Made by a program: the position numbers and the translations under genes. Shown here in pieces: positions 43,051 through 50,703 of a DNA stretch of 64,000 bases (position 1 is its first letter; every line of letters starts with the position of its first letter). Origin of the DNA: Paenibacillus sinensis (GTDB taxonomy: Bacteria > Bacillota > Bacilli > Paenibacillales > Paenibacillaceae). The notes beneath the pieces were generated by a model. It was not told where the DNA came from, ran no database searches, and was given only the letters and a program-made list of their open reading frames with translations. The DNA lies in contig NZ_JAHCMB010000168.1 in assembly GCF_019904155.1 (NCBI RefSeq), forward strand, positions 60,407 to 124,406, in the 5' to 3' direction.

Positions 43051-44599
43051 TTGGAGAGTTCCCTCCGCTTCGCCCCTGACTGGAAAGGGATTTCGCGCGT
43101 CGCGAATTACGCATGAAGTACAGAGGCGCGCGGAAGATCATGTCCTTCTGGTCCTTGACGATAAATGGTGCGGCCGGCGACATAAACGGCGATCCCAGCG
43201 AATTGAGGCTGCACAAGTGTGCGGTCAGGATCAGCGCCATGATCGTAATGCCGTAAAGTCCCATAAAGGCGGCCATGAAGATAATGACGAAGCGGAGCAT
43301 CCGGATGGACAGCGCCATATTAAAAGCCGGCATCGCGAAGCTGGATATCCCCGTAAGCGAGACGACAATGACCATGGCGGGGGAGACGATCCCGGCTTCC
43401 ACCGCTGCTTGGCCCAGCACGAGCCCGCCGATTATCGAGACTGTCTGTCCGATCGTGGAAGGCAGGCGAATCCCGGCTTCACGGATGATTTCGAACGTAA
43501 GCTCCATCAGAAGAGCTTCGATAAAGGTCGGGAAAGGCACACCCTCGCGCTGTGAAGCCAGATTGATCAGCAGAGGGGTGGGAATCATCTCCTGGTGAAA
43601 ATTCAGGGCCGCTACGAACAAGGCGGGGCCGAACAGGGAAATAATCAGGCAGATCAATCGTAAAATCCGGATCAGCGTCGAGAAATCAAACCGCTGGTAA
43701 TAGTCCTCAACCGTATGAAGAAACATAAAAAAGTTGGCGGGTGCGATCAGGACAAAAGGTGTGCCGTCGACGAATACAGCAATCCGTCCATCCAGCAGGT
43801 TGCCGGCAACACTGTCAGGGCGTTCCGTATTGAACAAGGTGGGGAAGGGGGAATACTTCTTCTGCTCGATCAACTGCTCGATATATCCTGACTCCAGAAT
43901 GGAGTCGGTCTGTATCGACTGAAGTCTTAGTCGAAGCTCATCGATCTTGGCGTCTTCGGCCAGGCCATGCACATACATCATGGTGACAGTCGTCTGTGTT
44001 ACACGGCCAATCTGAAAGCTCTCCGTCCACAAATCCCGGCTCTTGATTCTTCTCCGGACGAGAGCGACATTCGTCCCGATTGTCTCGGAAAAGGATTCTT
44101 TAGAACCCCGAATAGATACCTGAGTTGCCGCTTCCGATATAGGACGGGTCTCGCCGCCGCTCATTTCAGCGCTGATCCCACGCTCAAGCCCATCGATGAT
44201 CACGATCGTACAGCCCGACAGAAGCGCGGTATACAGACTGTCCCAATCCTGAACCTCCTTCTGCTTGGACATACTGATAGCCTTCTCTTGGGTAAAAGAG
44301 AAAAAGCTCTCTGCTATCGGCACTACGCTTTCGGGCTCTCCATACTCTTTGAATGAGGTCAAGTGACTGACGAAACTGTCAGCCAGCGCCTTGTCCACAA
44401 TTCCATCGATATAGACGGCGCCTATTTGCAAATCCGCTCCGGCTAGCTTGATGGTGCGAATGGTCACATCGGAGCTGCCGCCTAGATCCTGACGGATTCG
44501 GTTCATATTCTCTTCAAGTGAGGAGGACAGAGGGGTGTTTCGTGTTCCGGAGCTTTCGGATGGGTCTGATTGATTGTGAGATTGTCGACGGGTAGGCAT
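43040..44599 (-). CDS. Spore germinant receptor subunit A, second locus
   Basis: This 519-residue GerA-family A subunit has a polar Ser/Asn/Gln-rich N-terminus, the soluble domain with IGTNVALVRRRIKSRDLW and NTERPDSVAGNLLDGRIAVFVDGTPFVLI, and a membrane domain at about residues 300-470 (IRLPSTIGQTVSIIGGLVLGQAAVEAGIVSPAMVIVVSLTGIS). A C-terminal basic/Ser tail follows. AGGAGG lies before ATG 44599. It heads a minus-strand operon separated from the PpiC gene by the terminator at 44694-44731. I see no convincing sigma-G promoter in the 95 bases before it. Confidence 0.93.
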   Translation of the reverse strand: MPTRRQSHNQSDPSESSGTRNTPLSSSLEENMNRIRQDLGGSSDVTIRTIKLAGADLQIGAVYIDGIVDKALADSFVSHLTSFKEYGEPESVVPIAESFFSFTQEKAISMSKQKEVQDWDSLYTALLSGCTIVIIDGLERGISAEMSGGETRPISEAATQVSIRGSKESFSETIGTNVALVRRRIKSRDLWTESFQIGRVTQTTVTMMYVHGLAEDAKIDELRLRLQSIQTDSILESGYIEQLIEQKKYSPFPTLFNTERPDSVAGNLLDGRIAVFVDGTPFVLIAPANFFMFLHTVEDYYQRFDFSTLIRILRLICLIISLFGPALFVAALNFHQEMIPTPLLINLASQREGVPFPTFIEALLMELTFEIIREAGIRLPSTIGQTVSIIGGLVLGQAAVEAGIVSPAMVIVVSLTGISSFAMPAFNMALSIRMLRFVIIFMAAFMGLYGITIMALILTAHLCSLNSLGSPFMSPAAPFIVKDQKDMIFRAPLYFMRNSRRAKSLSSQGRSGGNSPSED

Positions 44600-44693
44600 T
44601 TCACTAGCACCTCCTGTCTAATACTTTTTGCGCGGTATTCCTTTTTTATACAGCGAACTGGAAGCGGCATACATCTACAAGTTGAGAAACACC

Positions 44694-44731
44694 AAAAAAG
44701 TCCTTCCGAACCACGAGGTTCGAAAGGACTT
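44694..44731 (-). terminator. Terminator of the PpiC foldase gene
   Basis: Read on the minus strand, AAGTCCTTTCGAACC pairs with GGTTCGGAAGGACTT and is followed by a run of T. Confidence 0.9.
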
Positions 44732-44764
44732 GTCCGTCCCGGCAGGACGGTTAATCGGGCTTCC

Positions 44765-45859
44765 TTATTTGGATGCTGCGCTGGCTGCAGGTGCAGCCGA
44801 GCTTGCAGGAGATGCGGAAGCTTCCGCTTTCTTGGCGTCCGTCAGCGTGTTGGTGATCTTGGCTCCCGAAGTCAGAGTCTGCATCCAGGTCGAGGACATT
44901 TCGGAAATCTTCTGGGTCACCAGTGTCTCGCGGATCTTATCCTTGGAGTTCTCCAGAGTCGGCGTAACGGCATCCTTGTGGTCGGTCACCTTGATAATGT
45001 GATAACCGTATTCCGTCTTGACCGGTTCGCTGGTTTCTCCAACCTTCATCTTGAACGCGGTATCCGAGAATTCAGCCACCATGTCGGCTTTCTTGAAGAA
45101 GCCGAGGTCGCCGCCTTTATCCTTGGAGCCTGTATCGGAGGATTTCTCCTTAGCCAGTGTGGCGAAGTCGGCGCCATCTTTCAACTGCTTCTCGATGGCA
45201 TCGGCTTCTTCTTTGGTAGCGACCAGGATGTGGGAAGCGCGAACTTCTTCTTCGCTGCCGAGTGAAGCTTTGTTCTCGTCATAGTATTTCTTGATATCGT
45301 CATCGGTGATGGTTACTTTCGGCTCGAGCAGCTTGCGGATTTTGACCTGCAGCGGCATTTGCTCCTTCAGGTCGTCCATCGTCATGCCGCTTTGGGACAG
45401 AGCGCTTTCGAGGCCGGACTCACCGCCGAACTGCTCTTGAAGATCCTTGATTTCAGCTTGAATATCGGCATCGGTAACCGTAACCTTGTTCTTATCGGCT
45501 TCCTGGTCAACCAGTTCCTGTGTAATCATCGATTGCAGCGTGGATTCGCCGCCAGCTTTGATCAGCTTGTCATACAGTTCTTCCTTCGTAATATCCTTGC
45601 CGTTGACCGTTGCGACCGGAGTGTCGCTGTCAGATTTCTGAAACGGCGGCTTGATCAGAACAACAATAAGCGCAATCGCCAGTACGATAGAGGCGATCAT
45701 CCAGCTTTTGCTGCCACGGGGACCTGCCGGAACGCCTGCAGGCGGTTCACCGGCCTTGTCCATCACCGGAATTGCTTCTTTTGTGTTATCGACTGCGGTA
45801 TCCTCCGCACTCGTCGTGTCGTTCCTTTGTTCATTCTTGTCTAGATTCTTCTCGTCCAT
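44765..45859 (-). CDS. Membrane-anchored PpiC-type peptidyl-prolyl isomerase
   Basis: This is a foldase acting outside the membrane, similar to PrsA/SurA. The 364-residue protein has a polar N-terminal cytoplasmic segment, one hydrophobic helix (SWMIASIVLAIALIVVLI, about residues 52-70), a SurA-N-like helical region (VNGKDITKEELYDKLIKAGG), a parvulin domain (VRASHILVATKEEADAIEKQLKDGADFATLAKEKSSDTGSKDKGGDLGFF.KADMV, then EYGYHIIKV), and an Ala/Ser-rich tail. Unlike PrsA it has no lipobox. ATG 45859 follows GAAGGGAG; an upstream in-frame start at 45880 is less well placed. Confidence 0.88.
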   Translation of the reverse strand: MDEKNLDKNEQRNDTTSAEDTAVDNTKEAIPVMDKAGEPPAGVPAGPRGSKSWMIASIVLAIALIVVLIKPPFQKSDSDTPVATVNGKDITKEELYDKLIKAGGESTLQSMITQELVDQEADKNKVTVTDADIQAEIKDLQEQFGGESGLESALSQSGMTMDDLKEQMPLQVKIRKLLEPKVTITDDDIKKYYDENKASLGSEEEVRASHILVATKEEADAIEKQLKDGADFATLAKEKSSDTGSKDKGGDLGFFKKADMVAEFSDTAFKMKVGETSEPVKTEYGYHIIKVTDHKDAVTPTLENSKDKIRETLVTQKISEMSSTWMQTLTSGAKITNTLTDAKKAEASASPASSAAPAASAASK

Positions 45860-45954
45860 TGCTACAATGACTCCCTTCAATATAGGTGATGCCTGTCTTC
45901 AACCACTTTACCAGAAAAAACGCCTCTAAACCTTAAGAGAGCATAAAAAATGCG

Positions 45955-45972
45955 CTTTCTTTGTAAAGAAAG
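45955..45972. repeat. Perfect palindrome upstream of the PpiC gene
   Basis: CTTTCTTT-GT-AAAGAAAG, about 100 bases before the PpiC start. Possible operator or part of a minor terminator. Confidence 0.6.
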
Positions 45973-45982
45973 GCTCCATAAC

Positions 45983-46034
45983 GCGGCAAAAGGCCGGAAA
46001 ACACGGATTTCCATGTCTTCCGGCCTTTTGCCGC
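45983..46034 (-). terminator. Very stable hairpin after the LytTR gene
   Basis: A 17-bp perfect stem GCGGCAAAAGGCCGGAA / TTCCGGCCTTTTGCCGC, extended by three more pairs after a mismatch. The AAAA and TTTT runs lie within the arms. It probably ends the LytTR transcript and shields the PpiC gene. Confidence 0.8.
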
Positions 46035-46053
46035 TTAGAAGTCTGTAACCGCT

Positions 46054-46392
46054 TTAGGAAATACGGGTGTTGAGGAGCTGACGGATATGATCCTGCTTTC
46101 TTCTCGGGACGCGAACCCGTTTGGCGTACCAGCTCTTGTCTCCAAAATACACGCTGTCGTCTTCGATGGAAGTGACTTTGTTCAAATTAACGTACACGCC
46201 GCCTTGTACATGATAGTAGCTCGAAGATTGCAGTAACCGGTTTAGTTGTTCGGCAGACATTCTCTTTTTAATATTGTAGTTTCTGCCGTGAAAAATGACC
46301 AGGTCGTGATCTCCGACCTTAAAGAACAGAACGTCCGTTTCCACCTCGAAGTCCTCATACACATTTCTGGCTTCCAGTAGAATGCTGCTCAT
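46054..46392 (-). CDS. Stand-alone LytTR-type DNA-binding protein
   Basis: The 112-residue protein has a C-terminal part that fits the LytTR DNA-binding domain: a beta-strand pair (DVLFFKVGDHDLVIFHGRNYNIKKRMSAEQLNRLL), then the characteristic SYYHVQGGVYVNLNKVTSIEDDSVYFG (compare the HRSYIVNL..I..IE pattern) and RVRVPRRKQDHIRQLL. There is no receiver or sensor domain, so this is a single-domain regulator. ATG 46392 is preceded by GAGGGGGAACAGG. The promoter region carries a perfect catabolite-responsive element (46423-46437) just downstream of a TATAAT, which suggests CcpA repression. Targets are unknown. Confidence 0.75.
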   Translation of the reverse strand: MSSILLEARNVYEDFEVETDVLFFKVGDHDLVIFHGRNYNIKKRMSAEQLNRLLQSSSYYHVQGGVYVNLNKVTSIEDDSVYFGDKSWYAKRVRVPRRKQDHIRQLLNTRIS

Positions 46393-46422
46393 TCCTGTTC
46401 CCCCTCATAAAATTATAATTAA

Positions 46423-46441
46423 TGTTAGCGCTTTCATTATA
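46423..46441 (-). promoter_or_regulatory. cre site overlapping the -10 region of the LytTR gene
   Basis: On the minus strand TATAAT (46441-46436) is directly followed by ATGAAAGCGCTAACA (46437-46423), which fits the CcpA-site consensus WTGNAANCGNWNNCW at every defined position. Placement at the transcription start is typical for repression. Confidence 0.7.
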
Positions 46442-46512
46442 ACATAGCAATCAGGCGTTGAAAAGACTTATTTTTAAAATATTTAGTGACTTTTTGATTG
46501 TTGAATTTGTCA

Positions 46513-46540
46513 TTGACGGTGAAAAAATGTACATTAAATA
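46513..46540 (+). promoter_or_regulatory. Candidate sigma-A promoter of the lactonase gene
   Basis: TTGACG and TAAATA are 16 bases apart, about 58 bases before the start codon. Confidence 0.5.
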
Positions 46541-46597
46541 AGAATCACGGGACATGCCATACCGTAGTTGGAGCCCGATACCGAGGAGGAGAGCGAA

Positions 46598-47701
46598 ATG
46601 AATGATCGTACTCAGCTGCTGTTGTTAGTGGGGTCATACTCCCCATCTGATAAGGATGGAATTCATGTATACCGTTTGATCGCAGAGGGCGGAGTGAAGC
46701 TTGAACGGTTGAGCGGAGTGGACGGCATCGCGAATCCGACATTTCTGAATGTCGACGCTGATGCAAAGCGCCTCTACGCCATAGGCGAACATGTAAATGC
46801 CGAAGGGATTAAAGAAGGAGAAGTCGCTGCTTACTCGATTGATTTCGAGACCGGTGAATTAGGAGAGCTGAGCCGTACAGGTACAATGAAGGCCGAGGGT
46901 GGAATCCAGACGACGACCTGTCACATCAACCGGGATTCCGGAGGCCGGTTCTTGACCGTTGCGAGCTATCATGGCGGCAAGATTGGAATTGTCGAACTTG
47001 ATGCAGAAGGACGGACGGTCCGGCTGACGGACACAGCCGTTCATACAGGTCATGGAGCCGACCCTGTGCGCCAGGACCGGCCGCATCCACACTGCGTCGT
47101 ATTCAGTCCGGACGAACGCTATTTGTTCGCATGCGACCTTGGACTCGATCTGATTCGGGCTTACCGGGTGGACCGGGATACGCTCAAGCTCGAGAAGCAT
47201 GGCGATACGAAGCTGCATCCGGGCTCGGGACCCCGGCATTTCGCATTTCATCCGGATGGTCATTCCGCATATGTCATCAACGAAGTCGATTCGACCATCA
47301 CCGCTTTTACATATGACGCTGACAAAGGGCAGTTGTCGGTGTCGGCAACATATCCGGCCCTTCCGTCAGGCTTTGAGGGAGAGAACACCTGTGGTGAAAT
47401 CACGCTTTCTCCGGACGGACGGTTCCTGTATGGCTCCAACCGCGGTCATGACAGCATTGTCGTCTATGAAGTGAAAGGTCCTGCTGAGCTCGAATATGTA
47501 GAGCATGTGTCCACCCGCGGGGGCCATCCAAGGCATTTTGCACTGACGCCGGACGGAGCTTACTTGATCACCGCTAACCGGGACGGAAATAACCTTGTCG
47601 TATTCCAGAGAAATGCCGCAAGCGGCAAACTGGATTTCACCGGTATTGAAGCCGGGGTATCCAAACCGGTCTGTGTCAAACCGGTCGAGATCCGGGTGTG
47701 A
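46598..47701 (+). CDS. pgl: 6-phosphogluconolactonase-type beta-propeller lactonase
   Basis: The 367-residue protein belongs to the seven-bladed lactonase family (YkgB/Pgl), which hydrolyses 6-phosphogluconolactone in the oxidative pentose phosphate branch. Repeated blade motifs are visible: NPTFLNVDADAKRLYAIGE, PHPHCVVFSPDERYLFACDLGLDLIRAY, GPRHFAFHPDGHSAYVINEVDSTITAF, EITLSPDGRFLYGSNRGHDSIVVY and HPRHFALTPDGAYLITANRDGNNLVVF. ATG 46598 is chosen because AGGAGGAGA lies just upstream and inside the longer frame from 46568. Some family members have other lactone substrates, so the substrate is inferred. Confidence 0.88.
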   Translation: MNDRTQLLLLVGSYSPSDKDGIHVYRLIAEGGVKLERLSGVDGIANPTFLNVDADAKRLYAIGEHVNAEGIKEGEVAAYSIDFETGELGELSRTGTMKAEGGIQTTTCHINRDSGGRFLTVASYHGGKIGIVELDAEGRTVRLTDTAVHTGHGADPVRQDRPHPHCVVFSPDERYLFACDLGLDLIRAYRVDRDTLKLEKHGDTKLHPGSGPRHFAFHPDGHSAYVINEVDSTITAFTYDADKGQLSVSATYPALPSGFEGENTCGEITLSPDGRFLYGSNRGHDSIVVYEVKGPAELEYVEHVSTRGGHPRHFALTPDGAYLITANRDGNNLVVFQRNAASGKLDFTGIEAGVSKPVCVKPVEIRV

Positions 47702-47727
47702 ATCCATTCCTGCTTCCATTGGAACGC

Positions 47728-47949
47728 TCAGCGCAGCGACACCGGCTTAAGCGGAACAATGGTCGAGACGGCCGACTTGAACAGAACGTTCTGTCTGCCG
47801 TCATTCTGCCCTTGCAGCGTAAGGGTGTAAGCATCGTATGAGGTCATGATCCCCTGAATTTTGACTCCGTTGGTCGTGAAGATTGTCAACGGCACTTTGT
47901 TTTGGACGAATTGGCTCAGCATGCGCTCCTGAAGCTTTTGATTTTCCAC
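47728..47949 (-). CDS. Hfq-like Sm-fold protein, divergent paralogue
   Basis: The 73-residue protein aligns end to end with Hfq: Sm1 (PLTIFTTNGVKIQGIMTSYDAYTLTLQ) and Sm2 (NVLFKSAVSTIVP). Differences from typical Hfq are informative. The Sm2 YKH motif reads FKS, losing the histidine of the uridine-binding rim. The FDNFT segment is YDAYT. Two extra residues lie in the loop between Sm1 and Sm2. It is not beside miaA, the usual place of hfq in Bacillales, so a canonical copy probably exists elsewhere and this would be a second Sm-like protein. The start is GTG 47949 with GGAG about 11 bases upstream. RNA binding is inferred from fold only. Confidence 0.78.
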   Translation of the reverse strand: MENQKLQERMLSQFVQNKVPLTIFTTNGVKIQGIMTSYDAYTLTLQGQNDGRQNVLFKSAVSTIVPLKPVSLR

Positions 47950-48000
47950 TTTGGCAGCACTCCAGTTTAATGGGATGGGTTACTGCATCAAGTATAGCAT

Positions 48001-48036
48001 GGAAGAGGGACATACCGGAAACGGCCTCCCTCTTCC
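48001..48036. repeat. 10-bp perfect inverted repeat between hfq-like and PAP2 genes
   Basis: GGAAGAGGGA (48001-48010) and TCCCTCTTCC (48027-48036) with a 16-base loop containing CCG/CGG. It lies in the divergent promoter region. It could be an operator, or a leader hairpin just before the PAP2 ribosome binding site. Confidence 0.7.
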
Positions 48037-48062
48037 ATACATTACATAGGAGGATAGAAAGA

Positions 48063-48725
48063 ATGATTTGGGGCCGGAGGTCTAGAGGTTTCAAGCTGTT
48101 TCTTCTGTTTACAGGCATTTTTGGGGTCATCGCCTTACTGGTGGCCTACAATTTGACGGGATCATGGGATTCGTGGATAATTACCAACGTTCAGTCCGCA
48201 GAATCTCCGGGTCTGACATCCCTGGCTAAAGCGCTATCGCTGGTGGGGTCTTCGAAAATCGTGGTTCCGCTTTCGCTAGCCATTATAGTTGCGCTGTTCC
48301 TGCTGTTCAAGCACCGGCTTGAACTGGTGCTCTTTCTCTGGACCGGCACGACTTCACACCTGTTGAACAGCGTTCTGAAGGATCTGTTTCGCCGCGAGCG
48401 TCCCAATATCCACCGGATTATCGAAGAGGCCGGCTACAGCTTTCCAAGCGGACACTCGATGGCGGCTTTCACTGTATACGGGACACTTACATTTCTGCTG
48501 TGGCGCCATATCCCGTCAAGGTCCGGTCGCGCTCTGCTGGTCATCGTCTGCTTCCTGCTGACAGCAGCGATCGGATGGAGCCGGATTTATCTCGGCGTTC
48601 ATTACCCCAGCGACGTTATCGGAGGCTACGCCGCAAGCTGCGCCTGGCTGATGCTGTCTATCGTTCTGTTCGAGTTATGGAGAAGCTCTCTGAATAAGCG
48701 TCAGTCGAACAAGAAGATTGCCTGA
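48063..48725 (+). CDS. PAP2 family membrane phosphatase
   Basis: The 220-residue membrane protein has the three PAP2 motifs in order: KDLFRRERP (KX6RP), PSGHSM (PSGH) and SRIYLGVHYPSD (SRX5HX3D), between about six hydrophobic segments. It is likely a lipid phosphatase such as undecaprenyl pyrophosphate or phosphatidylglycerophosphate phosphatase, acting at the outer membrane face. ATG 48063 follows AGGAGGATAG; the open frame extends back into the hfq-like gene's opposite strand without homology. A terminator lies beyond its end at 48772-48808. Confidence 0.9.
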   Translation: MIWGRRSRGFKLFLLFTGIFGVIALLVAYNLTGSWDSWIITNVQSAESPGLTSLAKALSLVGSSKIVVPLSLAIIVALFLLFKHRLELVLFLWTGTTSHLLNSVLKDLFRRERPNIHRIIEEAGYSFPSGHSMAAFTVYGTLTFLLWRHIPSRSGRALLVIVCFLLTAAIGWSRIYLGVHYPSDVIGGYAASCAWLMLSIVLFELWRSSLNKRQSNKKIA

Positions 48726-48771
48726 AGGAGAGGCGCATCTCCCGGAAAGCGGCAAGCGGGAACAGTCCAAA

Positions 48772-48808
48772 AAGCCGGACACTCGCCGCTGAAGGCGATG
48801 TCCGGCTT
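48772..48808. terminator. Bidirectional terminator between convergent genes
   Basis: AAGCCGGACACTCGCC pairs with GGCGATGTCCGGCTT (one mismatch). A T run on the minus side suits the gene at 48835-49332. Confidence 0.85.
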
Positions 48809-48834
48809 GTGTAAGCCTGAAGGCTGTGGCTAGC

Positions 48835-49332
48835 CTATGAGCTTTGGCGCTTGCCCGGGTTTTGGTGCCCGTCATGTCCGAAATCGGTACACTTGCGGTT
48901 GACCTTGGCCTTGAGCATGGCGGGAAGGCCCGCCTTGAGCTTGGCCCCTTCCTCACTGGTGAGCCGTCCGCCGGTTACCGCCTCATCGATCCGGGTGCCC
49001 GCTTTCTCGGTAAGCTTCTGTACATACTGGTCCTCGCTCCAGCCCTTTTTCTCTTTGGCGACTTCCGCAAGGCTTTTGCCGGATTTCAGGGCCTGGTGTA
49101 GTTCCTGGCCCTCCATCCCGAACAGCAGGGCGCTTTCCCGGAATATGAAATGCCCTCTGCCCCGGTGCTTCTCCGGTTGTCTTGACACATCCTGAGGGTC
49201 CGCAGGCGCTGAAGCCGCGTCCGAAGTCTGCTTAGCATGATCTTCCGGGCAGGCGGCGGCAGATGCCTCCGCAGACAATGCGATGCAGAGGACAGCTGAT
49301 AGAACGGCCGCTTTTACTGTAAGTGATTTCAT
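48835..49332 (-). CDS. Secreted hypothetical protein
   Basis: No family is firmly recognised. The 165-residue product has a clear signal peptide (MKSLTVKAAVLSAVLCIALSAEASAAA, cleavage likely after ASA at about residue 26), a Pro/Asp/Ser linker, and a helical region with short repeats of the kind LLFGMEGQELHQALKSGKSLAEVAKEKGWSEDQYVQKL and RIDEAVTGGRLTSEEGAKLKAGLPAML. These resemble the tandem LysM-like/DUF2680-type helical hairpins of secreted Bacillales proteins. The tail is His/Gln/Lys-rich. ATG 49332 follows AGAGGTGACAAGG. The frame upstream of it looks non-coding. Confidence 0.7.
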   Translation of the reverse strand: MKSLTVKAAVLSAVLCIALSAEASAAACPEDHAKQTSDAASAPADPQDVSRQPEKHRGRGHFIFRESALLFGMEGQELHQALKSGKSLAEVAKEKKGWSEDQYVQKLTEKAGTRIDEAVTGGRLTSEEGAKLKAGLPAMLKAKVNRKCTDFGHDGHQNPGKRQSS

Positions 49333-49466
49333 CCTTGTCACCTCTTTTCCGTCAGGAATTGGACTGCATCCTACAGTATTTCCAGATAAACGGAAAGAAA
49401 CGCGGGTAATAATAAAGAACTGACAGGATCGATCTCGGCATTTAGAAGACAAAGGAGGGATGAGCC

Positions 49467-50495
49467 TTGAATTTTGGCGCACGCGTACTAAAAACGGGGC
49501 TGGCTGTCACGCTTGCCCTATACGCAGCCGCGCTGTTGAAGTTCCCCTCGTCCACGGGAGCGGGAATTGCGGCCATCTTTGCGATGCAGCCCTCGATCTA
49601 CCGTTCCTGGCGCCATTTCCTGGACCAGGTTCAGACAAGTACGATTGGAGCTATCATCGCCCTTGGCGGCGGGATGCTGCTGTCCAGCCAGCCCATCGCT
49701 ATCGGCATCGTATGCGTTCTTGTGATTATGCTCAGCATGAAGATGAAACGGACGGACACCATCGGACTAACGCTTGTCACCGTCATTTCCGTAATGGAAG
49801 CCTCGGGACAGTGGCAGTTCGCGCTGAACCGGTTCCTGGTTCTGATGACGGGCATCGTCTCGGCTTTTATCATCAATATTCTCGTCTTTCCGCCCAAGCC
49901 CCGCAAGCAGTACATCAATCAGATCGAAAATGTGTTCAGCAGCCTGTCCTTGCTCATGAGGACGGCTGTATCCCATGAAATGAAAGAGAGCGTGTTCAGG
50001 GACGAGAAGAATGCGCTGGAGGGCTCGATCCGCTCACTTGCCGATAAATACGCGCTGTTCGAGGAAGAGCAGAAGAAGCTGCTGCGTCCCAAATACAGCC
50101 AGACAAGGGAACTGGTTGTCTACAAGAATATGCTGGCATCGCTGCAAAAGGGTTTTGAGGTGCTGGATGCGGTGGACCGGCATTATTTCCAGGCGGAGCG
50201 GGGAGATGACACCGATGAGGCGTTCGACCGCCATCTGGAGCTTCTGATCCGGTATCATGAGCATATCCTGCTGAAATTCCAGAACAAGATCAAGCCTGGA
50301 CTGAATGATACAGACCCGCTGGGTGAAGACAATGACCGGTTCCTGGAATCGGTTGTGGTGGGCTATCAGCAGGGAAACACAAGCCGGTTGAGATTGGCGG
50401 TTATTGCGGGGGCCGTATATGATTACGGCTACCAGCTGGAGAGGCTGGACCGGGTTGCCGAACAGATCAACCGTGCCGCGGACGACAAAAAGTAA
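49467..50495 (+). CDS. Aromatic acid exporter family protein (DUF939/YqjA-like)
   Basis: The 342-residue protein has six hydrophobic segments in residues 1-140 (RVLKTGLAVTLALYAAALL, AGIAAIFAMQPSIYRSWRHFLDQVQTSTIGAIIA, VLVIMLSMKMKRTDTIGLTLVTV, FLVLMTGIVSAFIINILVFPPKPRKQY) and a long helical cytoplasmic domain (about 145-342). This layout is that of the aromatic acid exporter/FUSC-like proteins such as B. subtilis YqjA. The start is TTG 49467 behind AAAGGAGGGATG. The substrate is unknown. A terminator at 50516-50548 follows. Confidence 0.83.
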   Translation: MNFGARVLKTGLAVTLALYAAALLKFPSSTGAGIAAIFAMQPSIYRSWRHFLDQVQTSTIGAIIALGGGMLLSSQPIAIGIVCVLVIMLSMKMKRTDTIGLTLVTVISVMEASGQWQFALNRFLVLMTGIVSAFIINILVFPPKPRKQYINQIENVFSSLSLLMRTAVSHEMKESVFRDEKNALEGSIRSLADKYALFEEEQKKLLRPKYSQTRELVVYKNMLASLQKGFEVLDAVDRHYFQAERGDDTDEAFDRHLELLIRYHEHILLKFQNKIKPGLNDTDPLGEDNDRFLESVVVGYQQGNTSRLRLAVIAGAVYDYGYQLERLDRVAEQINRAADDKK

Positions 50496-50515
50496 GGTGA
50501 AAATAGCCATAAAAA

Positions 50516-50548
50516 AATCCGGTTCCTCAAGGGAACCGGATTGTTATC
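50516..50548 (+). terminator. Rho-independent terminator after the exporter-like gene
   Basis: AATCCGGTTCC pairs with GGAACCGGATT around TCAAG, then TGTTATCTT. Confidence 0.8.
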
Positions 50549-50573
50549 TTAATCAAGAATTCTACGTCAATAC

Positions 50574-50602
50574 TTGATATGACAGTCGAAAATTGATAAA
50601 AT
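50574..50602 (+). promoter_or_regulatory. Sigma-A promoter of helD
   Basis: TTGATA and TAAAAT are 17 bases apart, about 100 bases before the helD start codon, in an AT-rich gap. Confidence 0.6.
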
Positions 50603-50703
50603 TGAAAAATGCTACAGCTGTTTCTTTCAAAAAAGCACAATAACTCTAATATATTTTATCATGAATGAGATATGGTGTCAACCTATTAAAGGGGATGAAT
50701 TTC

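Noticed and set aside
47883..48062. 60-residue N-terminal extension of the PAP2 frame
   Set aside because: It overlaps the 5' end of the Hfq-like gene and the inverted repeat; AGGAGGA directly precedes ATG 48063.
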